NCBI GenBank assembly: GCA_022410635.1
Contig: JAJVDF010000262.1
Span: 892,809 to 956,808 of the forward strand
DNA from: Tretioscincus oriximinensis
Taxonomy: Eukaryota > Chordata > Lepidosauria > Squamata > Gymnophthalmidae
Direction of reading: 5' to 3'
DNA length: 64,000 nucleotides
Shown here: in pieces, positions 34,553 to 48,089 of the stretch
Layout: each line of letters starts with the position of its first letter
How positions within the stretch are numbered: position 1 is the stretch's first letter
Notes under the pieces: generated by a model
Database searches by the model: none
What the model saw: only the letters and a program-made list of their open reading frames with translations
What the model was told of the DNA's origin: nothing
Translations under genes and position numbers: made by a program

Positions 34553-35636
34553 TACATGATGAACTAAGTCATACAAAATTGACTTCCATTATCAGACTTT
34601 TGCACTATTGTGTAATCTGCTGGTGGAGTTAAGGATGCCAAAATATGATAGTTTTTCTTTTTATTTTTTTCATACTTGCATTCTANCTCTGACTAGTCTT
34701 TTTTCCCTATTCTGGCAGGTGATCTGGAATTAGAGATTCATAACTGCATCAGTTCACATTGCCATGTTCAGGCCTTTTTCAATTCTAAGCTATGCTGACC
34801 TCAACAATGACCAAAATATAGAATGTTAAAATAAAATTTGTAGTATATATTGATTGGAGCTTAAAAGTGCCATTAGCCTAAATATTTGGCTACCACTCGC
34901 AACCAGGAAATTTCATCTTTTGATCTGTCACAGCTAAAGTTGACAAATTTCTTGTCTGTCTAGTCCTCAATGTTATTTTGAGTTGTGTATCTATAATCTT
35001 TTAGAATTTTGGGAGCATGTTTTCCCATGTAAGCAGGAAACATGGGGATGATTTGTGTTGGCATTGTGACAAGAGGAATGAAAATGTCAGAACCATATCG
35101 GAACCTTAGTTCCTATAATTTATATTTGCAAAGCTGTGGATATAATAAAGCTGAAAGTTGCACTCAATTTCTGATGAGCAAATGAGCAAATCCAATATTT
35201 TCTGTGCAACAAAACAAGATAGTTTGCTTTTGCCTTCTAGGAAAGCATAAGAAACGAGCTGGGATTTTCCTTACAAAATAGATAATTCATCATTGCATTG
35301 CAAGGGTGTGGAAGTCCAATAATGGGGGGGAAAAGCTTCTTAAGGTTCATGGCTTGAAGCTCACAAAATGAAGGAATGCATTAGATTTGGAGCATTGAAA
35401 AGCTCTAGTTTGGATATTAAAATGGAAAATGAAACTGATAATTGGGTGAACATACAAATAAGAAAATATAAAAGATGTGGTAAAAAACTAATTCCAAACA
35501 TTTATGGATAACATAAAGACGTGGAGTAAGTCAATAAATCCCATTCTCTCCTTTCTTATAAAATAATGTACAGTATGGTTTGGAAATTGTCAATAGAGGA
35601 AAAGTATTTTATCTATTGTGCAATTCTTGAATGGAC
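34553..35636. other. Unassigned intergenic sequence
   Basis: AT-rich. AATAAA hexamers near 34830 and 35147 could serve as distal AAR2 poly(A) signals. Nothing else recognised. Confidence 0.35.
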
Positions 35637-35866
35637 TCCAAGGGTATAAATGNGCACTAGGATGGATGTCTGGATGTTGCCTCCGGGATGGAGCAAGAGG
35701 CAGGACTCCTGAAACACCATTTGCAGGGAGTCATGAACAGCTGCATATTTTGCTTTCCTCTGTTTGGACTGCCCAGGTGCATCTGGTGGGCCTCTATGTG
35801 AGACAGAATGCTGGACTAGATGGGCTGTGGCCTGATCCAGTATGGCTCTTCTTATGTTCTTATGTT
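35637..35866 (+). mobile_element. CR1-clade LINE 3' UTR, sense
   Basis: AGGGTATAAATG, ACTAGGATGGATGTCTGGAT, AACACCATTTGCAGGGAGTC, CAGGTGCATCTGGTGGGCCT and the end CTTCTTATGTTCTTATG. Confidence 0.85.
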
Positions 35867-36260
35867 GAACTAGGAGTCTTTTTACAAAATTAATGTGCAG
35901 GAAAGTCAGGCCTGACGAGAAAATATTTTTTCCCACCGCTTATGAAATTTACTTTTATAAGGTGGCAACGACAAGNCTGGAAAACTTAGGGTTAGACAAA
36001 CACATAGAGTACAGGTATAGCAATGTCATTGATTCAATGGCTATAAGAATTCATACTTGGGTAATATCTCCAGACTGGAGATACTGGCGTCCTGCCAGTA
36101 GTGGCCATTTATAGAGTCTAGAGCAGGTGAAGGTTTTGCTTTTGTCTCCTGTTTATGATGCTCCGAAACAAGTGGTGAACCAAAACCTGTTCTTCTCTTC
36201 ACAACAGACACCTTGTAAAGGAGGTTGAGCTGAGAAAGATCTGAATAACTGGCTCTCAAC
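35867..36260. other. Unassigned
   Basis: No recognised element. Confidence 0.35.
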
Positions 36261-36482
36261 TACAGTGGTACCTCGGTTCTCGAACACAATTCGTTCCGGC
36301 AGGACGGTCGAGAACCAATTTGTTCGAGAACCGAAGCAAGGCGTGCCTGGCCGAAAGAACGCCGAAGGAAGTTCGAGTTCCAAATCGGTGTTCGGATTCC
36401 AGGACAAAAGTTTCTGGAATCTGCCGGTCGAACACCGATTTGGTCGACATTCAAGGCGTTCNAGAACCGAGGTANCACTGTA
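36261..36482. mobile_element. Tc1/mariner-type MITE with TA target duplication
   Basis: The ends CAGTGGTACCTCGGTTCT and AGAACCGAGGTANCACTG are inverted repeats, flanked by TA at 36261-36262 and 36481-36482. Internal repeats of TTCGAGAACCGA and CGAACACCGATTTGG give several nested foldbacks. This type of end is known from pogo/Tigger-like non-autonomous elements. No transposase. Confidence 0.8.
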
Positions 36483-36557
36483 TACTGCTCTCAATTAAGG
36501 GAACACGTTAACGTAACAATGTAACACTAAGTGTTCCCTTAATTGTTTTGAGCAACA
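36483..36557. mobile_element. Second, tiny Tc1/mariner-type MITE
   Basis: A perfect 15-bp inverted repeat, CAATTAAGGGAACAC (36492-36506) and its complement (36531-36545), lies inside longer ends TACTGCTC...GAGCAACATA. The motif TTAAGGGAACAC next to TGCTCAAAA is a recognised Tc1/mariner terminus. It abuts the previous MITE at a TA. Confidence 0.65.
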
Positions 36558-37356
36558 TAGATGGACTATGGGTTGGTCAATAGGGCTTCTCTTATATTCT
36601 TAGGATTTTCTCACACATCTGTTGGGTTTATGAATACAACTGTTTAGAAGCTGGGTTTTTTGACACACTGACTATACGAGTCAGTATTTTGGGAGGATTT
36701 TTTTTTTAGTTTCATTCCTGACAGCAGTGTTAAAGCAATGATTGTGAAGCCTTTGAAAGCTAAAGGTGTGCTTACGCTACTGAATAAAGGGAATAATAAC
36801 TATATGAATTGTCACACATACTGGCTTTGTTCTCTGTCTTTGCAAGAGTACTTCTCAGGAATTTAAAAATCCAAATAAATCCCTCGCGACAGAAGACATA
36901 TTCTCTATTCTTTTTGTCTTCTGCTTCTTCTTTGACTCTGGTGTTAATCAAAGGTCGGATTAAATGCTCTATTATTTTGCCTTTGTTTCCCCTTCCTGCA
37001 TATGTGCACGTGGATAGATTTCATTATTATCTGAGTTAACTGTAAATTAGTTCCATGTTAAGAGTTTCACATTTTCAGGTGGTAGGAAAAAAAAATCAAA
37101 TGCCTTTTTTATGAAACTTTGGATGGAGGGAGCTGCTGCAAAACAGGAACAGGGTTAAGAGGACTGAAGTCCTTACCTAATCTTGCATGGCTTTCAGTGT
37201 CTTTATGCATAGAATGTAACATCCATTCATCCCATCCACAGCCAAGGACCAAAAATTCCATATTAAAATGGCAATTTATATCATCTCAGCATTCCAGTCC
37301 TCTCAAGGAAACAATATATGCTTTCCCTCAACCACTACAAACATGCTAAAAAATCA
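36558..37356. other. Unassigned
   Basis: No recognised element. Confidence 0.35.
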
Positions 37357-37364
37357 CACTCATG

Positions 37365-37543
37365 CAGGCTGACCAGATGATCCCTTTTGGGGGGTTGAAA
37401 ACCCATTTTTGGAGTGACTCCCGTTTTTTTTTCTGAGGAAAAAAAAATCTTTTTTTGGAAATATTTTCCTCAGAAAAAACTGGGAGGCACCCCAAAACTG
37501 GGTTTTCAACCCCCCCCCAAAAAAGGGTCATCTGGTCAGCCTA
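37365..37543. mobile_element. Palindromic hAT-type MITE, family D copy 2
   Basis: A 179-base near-complete palindrome: AGGCTGACCAGATGATCCC pairs with GGGTCATCTGGTCAGCCT, and GGGGTTGAAAACCCA with TGGGTTTTCAACCCC. TTTCTGAGGAAAA and TTTTCCTCAGAAA pair in the centre. It is flanked by an 8-bp duplication with one mismatch (CACTCATG 37357-37364, CACACATG 37544-37551), pointing to a hAT transposase. Confidence 0.8.
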
Positions 37544-37551
37544 CACACATG

Positions 37552-39046
37552 TGCACTCACATGCCTCAACCAGTAGAGATAAGGAGTGCAGATGCAGGTA
37601 TCTTACTTGGTGAATTAGATAGGGAAGTCAAATAGAACCAAGCCATTAGGAACGTGAGTTCAACACATTCGTCACAGTTCCACAAAAAGTGTGTTACATT
37701 CATTTAACCTGGAAGACACAATAGTATAGGCCAGAACACAACGATTTTCAAGGAAGGGCTTGAGCTACAATGCAGATAACCACTCTAATTGATTTTGTTC
37801 TGGTTATTGCAGACACTTTAATTAAATTTGATACTATTCACGCTGATTGCTGTGTCTGGTTTAAATTGTTTATTTTGGTTATTGTGTTTTTAATGCAGAT
37901 GTTACAGATTGCTATGTAGTTCACATGATGTACTTGGTGGTTTTTCTTTGAGATGAAATGAGCTGAATTCCTTTAATTATTATTTTTTGTTCAGTGTATA
38001 GAGGAGACGNAATGGTCTGTGAATAAAATGAACAAGTAGCCACAAAATCACAAACAAATGCTGAAATCATTCTGATCTGGCANGATTACATTATTTCTAC
38101 CAGGTTACAGGCAATCTAATCTCATACTTTTATTAAAAATAAGCCTCTTGAAATCAAGATAAAAAAACCAAGTATGTGTAAGGTATATTTTTTACCTTTT
38201 CACAGTGTTGTTGACTGGGCAATAATCTTTTTCCCTCCCACATCTGCAAACCAGCTTCTTTAGACAAATGCAGGCCAAATTGCATTTTATCACATGAACT
38301 CTTACATGTAGTGTTCAGGCTGGATTTGTTTCCTGTTCTGTTATTTCAGCAACTTTTTTCCTGGAAATACAATCTAAGAGCAGTGACAGGTTTCCACTTC
38401 CACTTCTCTCCCGCCCTTTTGAGGAAAAAATATATTCTGAGTTATTTCCAAAATGGATCATTCCAAAGTACATCTCAGGTAGCTTCCATCCAGATGAGAT
38501 TTTCTTCGCACTATTATGGGAGATTTTCCTCAGCTGATTGAGGGGATCCAGCAGTGGTAGATTTAGGAAGGTCCAACCTTACACTTTTCCTTTTTTGTCC
38601 TTTTGTGCTGATTCTATAGCATGATGTACCATCTTCACATCATGACAACCNCATGGAAACAATTTTGTGTTACCTTCTGAGAACTCCAGCGCTGCCTTGC
38701 AATTCTTTATATCCAGGCAGGGCATGAAAAAGCTGTTTTTCTTNCTGAATTTAGGCAGGAAAATACAGCATTTAAAAATTATGATTAATATCTCATAATA
38801 ATAACATTTTATTGATTAGTTTTATTGGCCATAAAAACCCCAAAAAAAACCCCAGACGATTAAAAAGATGCATCCTCCGGCTTCTGTTGCCAAGACCCGT
38901 GATTCAGCCCGCAGTCTCGATGCTTTCAGTATAAAAAGGCTCACCCTAACGGTTGTAGTCCTATTAATGCCCTGCAGCAGTGTCTGTAGCTGTGCCCTGT
39001 TTTGTGTTATGAGATGTTTTCTGATTTACTCATAAGCAGAGCTATC
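37552..39046. other. Unassigned intergenic sequence
   Basis: No coding or repeat signal recognised. Confidence 0.35.
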
Positions 39047-39054
39047 CAGGAGAG

Positions 39055-39478
39055 TAGGGTTGCCATATTTTGACAGCCCAAAACTGGGACGGGGTGGGGT
39101 GGGGTACAGACACGCACACACACAGGCAGAACAGAGCTGCACAAAAGCTCTGATCACCTGTCAAAAACCCAAGAATGTTTCCTCTGCAAGGAGGCGAGTT
39201 GGTGCGCTCTGCCTGAAAGCAGGCGGGAAACCCCGCCTCCTGTAGAGGAGCAGCTACAGCATGCTCCCAAGTTCTTTCCAGGACCTAGGAAGCAATACTC
39301 GTGCTGCAGCTGTCACTCCTGACGGCTCCTTTGCCTTAAAATCCCAGATTTTTACATTCCCTGATGCAGCAACGGGGAATGTAAAAATCCAGGATTTTTT
39401 CTTAAAACCCAGAGGGGACTATATTTTAGTCCCCCAAACTGGGAATGTCCTGCCTTTCTAGGACATACGGCAGCCCTA
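39055..39478. mobile_element. Non-autonomous hAT-type transposon, family B copy 2 (inverted)
   Basis: Ends TAGGGTTGCCATAT and CGGCAGCCCTA. The 8-bp duplication has one mismatch (CAGGAGAG 39047-39054, CAGGGGAG 39479-39486). The same internal TTTTTACATTCCC stem-loop as copy 1 is present, with its loop in reverse complement, so the element is inverted relative to 5918-6531. It is about 190 bases shorter. Confidence 0.8.
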
Positions 39479-39486
39479 CAGGGGAG

Positions 39487-40685
39487 ATGTATCGTATCTT
39501 CTTGTCTTTGATCTTCCCAGACACATATTCTTTCCTGAGGAAGACAAATATGTTCTAGCAGCCTCAAACATCAGAGACTTTTAAATGGAGGCTCCCCCCC
39601 CCCGTTTGCATTGCAGCAGCCAATGACAAAAGANAACCAGGGTTTCTTGAGAGCTGAAGCCCCCCCAGAGTCTTATGGGATTTGTAGGAAATGCAGGAGG
39701 AAGAGAAGGTGTTTTCTCACTGCCTGTGAGGAAAGTGTAAGTCCTTTGTAATGAGATATATTTTTTTGAGATTTTGCCACAAAAGACAGTCTGGATGCAG
39801 CCTCAGGCTAGGAAGTTATGAACTGCAGTTCATCTGAACTTGAAATGCAAAATACAGAAATACAAAATATTTATATATAAAATCATCACCACACAATCTC
39901 CTGCTTGGTCCAGGATTTTAAGATACATAGAATTATAGTAATATATTTATCCAATTATCAAAATGTGCATGTCAGATAATTCACAGAACAACAGATAATT
40001 CANAGAAAGAGTAGTTAAATAACAGTTCCTGATATTATCATATAGGTGACATTTTACAAAGATGTGTAGCATGTCTTCCAGGACTGGATGTCCCACAGTG
40101 TCTGTTGACATGGAATATTCTGATAGCAACGAAATTTCATCGCAAAATCCTATTAAATAGTACAAGAGCTTTTTTTTTTAGGGAAAAAAAAGTATTTTTA
40201 TTCCTAAACTGTTTAACTTACTATTGCTGTATTTTTTAATTTGGATGTTTGCCTTCTTCAGTTAATGATGTTTGTGTTCATTATATGTTTAAACTTAGAA
40301 AGCAGCGCAATCAATGTGCTAATATCCTGCTTAATGAAGAGATTTAAATATTAATTACTTTTCTCAGTAATACAACTTATTACTGTTCTGCAATTTTTAA
40401 AAGCCAGCAAGGATATTTCAATGTATACAGGGGAACAAATACCCAAGGTTAGTAGCTGATTTGATTGTTTTAAATGTTGTTAGGACTGTTAAGAGTGCAG
40501 GTCTTTGGATACTGAAAAAGTGTTTTATAAAATTCATTGCAGCTTCTTTCTGCAGAGGAGAAGTTGCTTTCATTAAACTTGAACTCTGAATTCAGACTGC
40601 CATCAATTGAAGGATTTTATAAAAAAACAAACAAGCATAGGTGGTACCAAATGCCAGCAATTCCTTCTAGAATGTTTAAATCTAG
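39487..40685. other. Unassigned intergenic sequence
   Basis: AT-rich, no recognised element. Confidence 0.35.
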
Positions 40686-40917
40686 AATGTTTATGGATAC
40701 TAGGATGGATGTCTGGATGTTGCCTCCGGGAAAGGAGCAAAAGGCAGAACTCCTGAAATACCATTTGCAGGAAGTCATGACCAGGTGCATATTTTGCTTT
40801 CCTCTGTTCGGACTGCCCAGGTGCATCTGGTGGGCCTCTGTGTGACACAGAACGGGGGACTTGATGGGCTGTGGCCTGATCCAGTATGGCTCTTCTAATG
40901 TTCTTATGTTCTTATGT
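40686..40917 (+). mobile_element. CR1-clade LINE 3' UTR, sense
   Basis: Starts TTTATGGATACTAGGATGGA and ends in TTCTTATGTTCTTATG. Same family as 35637. Confidence 0.85.
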
Positions 40918-42611
40918 TNAATCTATCCGCTTTTTGTCCTGACATGGATTCCCTAATTTGCAGTGATAAATAACNAGGATGATCACACTAGAAGGTGCCA
41001 CTCATAAATGTTAAAATATGAGATGGACAAAAACCTTCTCAGTTCATCTTGTCAGCTTTCAATTATTTACGTAGTCCATAGATTCATAAGATATATTTTC
41101 AACTATCACAACCACAGCACCATCATCTCCACAAAGTCTACTAGTTGCTTATGACCTCTGCANCTTGGGTTAAAACTAGAGAATAAAATATGAAATGTTT
41201 TAGTTTCCCCTCACACACAATCATAGATGCTGTTTGACCTTTGCTTCCCATCTATTTTAATGATTACTGATTAGTTTTTTCAAGCTTTCAGACAATTAAA
41301 AGCAGGCTTCATTCTTTCCTACAAATTATTTTCACTAAAAATTTAGCTAACAAATCATGCCCCAAGGGTCTTCAATTTAGGATTAGAGTTTTCACTTGCT
41401 GAGGAGCTTTGACAGAAATCACATTAAGGATTAGTATACAAGTCATGAAGTAACCTTCCGTAACATTCTAAATGGTCAGTATGGTAAGCTGATATAAATT
41501 ACAATTCCCAAAAGAAGGGTTTAGATTACTCTGTTTGCTCCTTTTTATTTTTTGTTCCTGCAGGACACTGAATGATTAACTTGCATGGTTGATTTTGCAT
41601 AAATATGAGTTGCAAAGACTTGCGCTAGGGCCCAGGAGTTTGCAGAAATAGGTCGACCCACAAAGGAATTATTTTCAGGTGCCAGTGCTGAGCACACAGG
41701 CTTCCCAGTAGGGCTTATCTCCTGCTTCCAGTGGCGTTCATCAACTTCAGCTTGGAGGGCTTTCTGATCCCCTGGGGGCCAGGAACAAAGAATCTGTACT
41801 TGCATGTGTCACACAATCCTCATGTGTTGAGTTTGCAGCTGACATCCCTGAAATTTCTCTCGGTAAGGAAGAGAAGGAACCGAGGTACCTCCGATGGAAG
41901 GTTAATTTATAGCAGTAGACAGCTTTCAGCCAAATGTGACAACTGTTTCAACAGGCCAATTTAAACAAAACAATATAAAATAAAATTTGCCCAGTTATTA
42001 TTTTAAAGATTGAATGAGAAATATCTTATATTCTTTCTGAATTGGGGGTGGAGGGNTAGATCCTACCATTTAATTTTCAAAATTAGTATTGCAAAAGCAC
42101 ACGAATATAGCATCCCTTAGGCATCTTAATAAAAATTTGGTTGAAAGTTTAATATTGTCCGTTATGTGATTCTTAGACAGCTACCCAACAGACCTTTGCT
42201 TTCAGATTGCCACCATACCTCCTGGGCTAAGCAACTACATAACTATCCCTTTCATATAGAAGCTATGCCTTCTTAAAATGGTTGGATTCTTATTTCAAAA
42301 TTATCTTCTAATAACCATTTTTTTTTTTTGCAATGTGGCAGGAAGAACGCATTTGCCCAGATCTTTTCCCATTTGGTTTTGGCCAATTGCAGCATCAAAC
42401 TTTTGTGGTTGATTGCTGGTTTGAAGAAAAAATTGCTGGAATCTTTGCCACCTCAGGCAGCCTCTCAAGGTTATTTTCAAGTCTTTATGCTTACAGTCAA
42501 ACCTTCCTTGTCCTCCACCTTTTAACTGCAGCAGACTAGAATGCAGCCTTATACATAAGTGACTTCAGAGTTACTTCTTGTTCTGTACACTGAACACTTT
42601 GCACTTTGGAG
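40918..42611. other. Unassigned intergenic sequence
   Basis: No exon or repeat recognised. Confidence 0.35.
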
Positions 42612-42800
42612 AGCACTTATAAGAGGAGCTCTGCTGAATCGGGCCAGAGTGCATCTAGTCCAGCATTCTGTCTCACACAGTGGCCCACCACTAGCACGTG
42701 GGTAGTCTGGAATGGAAGAAGGCAAAATCTTCACCTGTTCCAAACGCCCTGCAAATTGTATTTCAAAACCTGCCTGTTGCACTCAAACATTTCCAAATAC
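42612..42800 (-). mobile_element. CR1-clade LINE 3' UTR, antisense
   Basis: ATAAGAGGAGCTCTGCTGAAT, CTAGTCCAGCATTCTGTCTC, ACAGTGGCCCACCA and GCAAATTGTATTTC, a diverged reverse copy of the family. Confidence 0.75.
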
Positions 42801-43392
42801 TTTCACATTTCTGTGATGGGGATGCTGTAGAACCAAAGACACCTGGATGTCTCTCCAAGACATTTCCCATGTGCTGTGGAGACAAGGCCACACTCAATTC
42901 TCCTTGATCACTCAACAGCTTTTGATGTTTCATCCTGCATACAGATTTGGTAACATAAAGTACTATTTCTAGATTGATACTAAAAGGTGACATATCATGT
43001 AAGTCTATTTTATCTTTCCTGCTAATTGAAACATAAATGAATCCATTATCCAGAGATGTTGAATCTGGTAACAGAGATGCATAGATAACACCATTATACC
43101 TCAGGTGAAATAAGCTGCAGCTGATACAGTGTTTGAATCAAAGACAAGCTCTACCTCTCTGGATCAGTTCAGGCAATAATAACTGTGTAAACCCTTGAAT
43201 GTGTGGATGAGATTCGAGAAATTGAAACCAAATTCCTATATAGAATCTCATGGCTGGATGGATGTTGTGGGATTTGCCATTGGATGTGGAAATGATCTTT
43301 GACTCAGTGTGATTGTGAAGATTCAAATCTGGGTCACCATTCAAGAACTGATAGAGGTGAATAATTATTTTGCACTTGATTTTGAAGTGTTG
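42801..43392. other. Unassigned
   Basis: No recognised element. Confidence 0.35.
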
Positions 43393-43400
43393 TTTTAAAG

Positions 43401-43608
43401 CAGGCTGACCAGATGACCCTTTTTTGGGGGTAGTTGAAAACCATTTTAAACCGTTTTTTGAGGTGCCTCCAAGTTTTTTCTGAGGGAAAAAAAATTCAAA
43501 AAAANTTTTTTTTGAAAATATTTTCCTCAGAAAAAACTGGGAGGCAACCGAAAACCAGGTTTTTAAACACCCCCCCCCCCAAAAAAAGGGGGCCATCTGG
43601 TCAGCCTA
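43401..43608. mobile_element. Palindromic hAT-type MITE, family D copy 3
   Basis: CAGGCTGACCAGATGACCC pairs with GGCCATCTGGTCAGCCTA. The centre has TTTTTTCTGAGGG against TTTTCCTCAGAAAAAA. The 8-bp duplication has one mismatch (TTTTAAAG 43393-43400, CTTTAAAG 43609-43616). Confidence 0.8.
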
Positions 43609-43616
43609 CTTTAAAG

Positions 43617-46600
43617 TATCATGGAGCAAAACAGTTTACTTTTTCAAATCACCTTGTATGTGCTTGGATCCACTCTTGCACTTTATCCACCACTGTCGGG
43701 AGTATGGAGATGTATCTCCTACTCCCAACATTTGCTTCAGAAGTTTATAATTCTGAGCTCATAAACTATATCAACGTAAGTTGCTGTTTCACAGGGTTGT
43801 TTCTATGTACTGTACTGTCTACAAACAAGTAACGTATTTTGATAAAGTTTACTTGGATATCTCTGCTGTGACTTACTGAAAAACTGGAAGAAGAGTTCGA
43901 ATACTGACTTTTTGTTTGTTTCAAAACACTTTATTTTCATCATGGTACAATAATAAAGATCATTCAATCATCTATACAGTATTTTGAAAAAATGTTCCCC
44001 TTTACATTCTACCTTCCTTCTTCCCACTCTCATATTTACATACATATTCAATATTCACTAGAGAGTTCACATCTGGAATACTTTGCCCTCAAATAATTCT
44101 TGTACCCATTGTTTATAATTTCTTACTTTCTGTATATTTTCAGGATTAGTAATTCTACACTTAGAAATTTTAGTAGAGATCACATTAATCATAATCATAC
44201 ATTTTCTGCATTGTCTATTTAGTACTTACTCACAAGAACAGTGTGAGCACATGTAATTTTTTTAATCATTTTCCTTACCTCCACTGGTCATATTTTTTCT
44301 AAATCCTCATGCAATGCAACGATTTGGTTACCCTTATTTGTACTGTAAAAACAGTATTTCTCTCTCTCTCCTTTTCCTCAAAATTTCTTTTGGCCTTCCC
44401 ATACATCTATGAAAATGCCTTTCTATCGACATCCATGCCAACATGTACTTTTTTTTGTGGGGGGAATAAGATAATTGTGCCACTGTTTTATACCATTTAC
44501 GGAGTATTTTCTTTCTTGTTTCTTTCATATGATTATTCTTGATCTCTTCTTTTTCTAATATCTTCTCTTCTTATATCCACATCCATGTAATTCCTCTTCT
44601 ATCTCTTGTTTTACCAACCCCATTTGTTTATAAATTCTTCCTACTATTCCCCTCTTTTGCTATTATTTTCCTAATTATCTTTTCTAATTCTGTATCTTCC
44701 TGGTTTATGTAACTTCTTACCCTATTCTAGTACTGACAACAACACTTTACAAGTTATCACTATCGAGACATACTACTGAAAAAGCAACGCTGAATGGGGC
44801 ACTTTTCCAGGATGACGGATCATTACCTATCCAAGATTCACTGACCACTATGACAGAGCGATACCAAAGATGAGATATAAGGACCTTCTAAAAATCCCTT
44901 GATATTTGTCATTTTGGCCACTTTCAATGATCTGTTTTAACCACTGATCGTGGGGATGGAGACATATAATCCACAAGGCTGTCTCTTCCTTTGAGAACGC
45001 ATGCAGGGATGCTACAACGCATTGGCCTCATCAGGTATCAGCAAACCTGCATCAGACCTGGATTAAAGCTAAACCATGATGACACTTTACACTACGGTTA
45101 CCTACCAATAATTCAATTTCCCATCCTCTCTAAAACACAATAAACTGACCTAAACCTGATCTCTGTTGTCCAAACTATGATAACTAGAAGCTCTTCATGG
45201 TATAGCATTTCAAAATATGTTGGAAACTGCAGTTCATACAGAATGATCTTTAAATGGGCTTGATAAAACTTCTTCTCCTCTAGTTTGAGTCTCAGAACCG
45301 GGTTGGTTTTTTATTTCCATTCTTTCACTGTGTGCAGAAAGCTTTGATTTTTTCAGAAGCTCATTAATGATGACCATACTTATCTTTCACAGCAATTCCA
45401 AGGCTATTCAACTGTAGGTGATCCTTTGGTTTCAGATCCCCTGTTGTTTAGTGAAAAGGGTTTGTCAACACACAGTAAATACTATAAATTTTTTTGTTAT
45501 GATGAACTCAAAAGCAATGATACATTCGGTGATTGTCTATTTCTTGGTGAGAGAATATTTTCAATACCCTGTGGAAAATCCAGCAATAGGAAATTGCTTG
45601 TTCCCATGGTAACAGTCACCAATGTGGGAGCATGGTCACAGTAGTCATAGACACACTAATAGCTAAAGCACTGTCTCTTCTTTTCTTTCACCGATGAAAG
45701 AACAGGATCCAGTATTTCCAGGAATCTGAGTTTCTTTTTCACATTCATGCTAAAAGAAGTGGCAGTCCAATCAAGGAAAGCTTGTAACAGAAAAATAAGA
45801 GTAGATTAACTTTTCATCCGAAGTTGCTCCTTTTGAAAATCTGAATCTAGGGTATAGTCTGAAAGAAAATAGCCATAGATCACTAGTAGACCACAGAAGG
45901 CCACATGTTCTATCCTTGTCTTTTCTATAGAAGAAGGTAATGGCTAAGTTACTTCTGTGTTTGCCAAGAACTGTAGGGGATAGATGGGTATTTGGCAGGA
46001 GCCATATGTGATTTCATAGTACCAAAAGACAAATAGCCTGAAGGCATATTAGCCCACCAATTTCACAAAGTAAAATGACTGGAAATCACAGATGCTTGAT
46101 GTACCAGTCTTGTGTTCCATGGTGAGAACACAAAACTTATAAATACAAGATTTAAGAAGTTAGTATGTTACTGTTATAGAGGGAATTTATATGCAAGTTT
46201 GATCTGTGAAGCTTCAGTTTCTCTCCTGTCTACCAACTTGTTCAAAATTCTCTTAGGTGCGATATGAACTTGACCTGATATTTACTGTGAAAGAAAGACT
46301 TTTTGTGGAATACTGGACATGCATGATTCCGTAGGATGGACAGAAGGTAAAGTTGCCTTCAAAGTGCAGGAAATAGAATGTTGCAATCGGGCCTAAGTCT
46401 CCATTATTTCCCTCCATAGTGTGCCATAGAAGCGTCCCAATTTACAGTATTTCTGTAAATACCTTTGCATGCTTTTTCAAACCCAAATATCTTGGTTGAC
46501 AAAATCTAAACGTGCTTTAAAAGGGAAGGCAAAACTATCGCTATTAAAATTATATTCCATAACAAAAGATACGAGCTTCTACAAATGACAGCCTCTCCTA

Positions 46601-48089
46601 CTTTCTACAATTCCCCCTACGTTCAGATATTGTTCTAATTTGTTAATTTGATTTTTATTATTAACTGCCCTGAGACATTCAGGTATATGGTAGTATAGAA
46701 ATGTAAATAAATAATAATAAATAAAGTGCATGTACTTTGGACGAAAAAGGCCAGTGGCTTTCGCTTGTTCTTTGCTCTATCAAGCTGCCAAAATAGGACT
46801 GAGAAGAAGGGAAAAAAGCGAAGTGGATTAGATCCACTTTGCTGTTTTCTAAACCGTTTCTCCCGCACACACACCAATTCGGAGCGTATTCACTTGTATT
46901 TACTTTCTGATCTATTAGGTGTGATGGGGTTATTTTGTTCTTATAAAACAGCTGACTCTAATAACCCCTGCATAAGTCTAGTAACTTCTGCATAAGTCTG
47001 ATATTTCAACTCATAAAATACCATAAAATTTCAGTCTTCCTCCCAAGGATGCTCTAAATATTCCCAGCACCACTATTTGAAGTTCAGATGCATTAGTCAC
47101 ACTTTAAGAAATGTGTCCTTGGTATTGACTTTAAAACACCTATTTGCAGTCCTTTAAGCCCTCTTAAACACTTTATAGTACAATGTATTGAAAATGCAAA
47201 CAATAAAAATGTTTTGAACTCTGCCTCCCACCCTCCCAAAGCCCTCTTAAACACATTTCCCGTTCTTTAGTGCACTCTCGACTCTGACTTTTAACAGATT
47301 TATTACATTACTGGCCATATCGCAATGAAGCTGCCCAAAGTGCATCAAATTAAGAGAAATAAATGCTCAATGAAGAAGTTAATTCATTATCTGGTTCATT
47401 TTCTTAAGACCTGTTACTATTACAAAATAATATTTCTCAAGCAGTTTCCATTAACTGTCTTCATTGCGGAGGAGGCATGAAAAATAATAATGAGAAATAT
47501 GAAGCTTGACTCCAATTGCTTCAATGTGCAGTTTCACTCAACCTTTTTGAAAAATCTTCTCTGTGGAATAGGACTAAAGTTACAGGGCTGAGTTTAGATG
47601 TGTGTAAAATGATTGCACACTTTTACAGCAAGTATGAAGAAGTCGACGTCCTTCTGGAATTCAACTTCAATTCCTATCAACTTTGACTATTGCGCATGCT
47701 ATCCAGGTATGTGAGAATTGGATTCTTGCTATAGATGAGTAGAAGGCTATTGCACCATTCTCTAACGATAGCAATATTTTAAATCCTACTGTCTGCCAGT
47801 TTTAATAAACCTGACCTACTTTGCTTTGCTTGAAGCCAATTAGAGGACAGAATTGCCAAAACTCAAATAAAAAGAACATTAGAACAACTTATGAAGTTTC
47901 ATTTTCCATCCAGGTGCTTTAAACTGAAATGCTGTTAACTGGTGTTTGATAACTGTTACATACACATATATAGACAGACAAACCTAAGCTTGATAACGAA
48001 GAGGTGGCTGTACATATGAAGACTTTATAATATTAGTTAGAAAAAACATGCCAAGACGTTTATGAGCCTGTAGCTGCTTCCCCATTAGA
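43617..48089. other. Long unassigned intergenic stretch
   Basis: AT-rich DNA. A T/C-rich zone at about 43920-44720 may be decayed antisense LINE sequence, but no protein motif could be read. A short AATAAT-type tail at 46680-46735 follows CTGCCCTGAGACATTCAGG, which resembles the end of an old SINE or LINE. Otherwise nothing recognised. Confidence 0.35.

Noticed and set aside
43920..44720. Possible antisense L1 in a T/C-rich zone
   Set aside because: No protein motif could be read in any frame and no poly(A)/poly(T) end was found.
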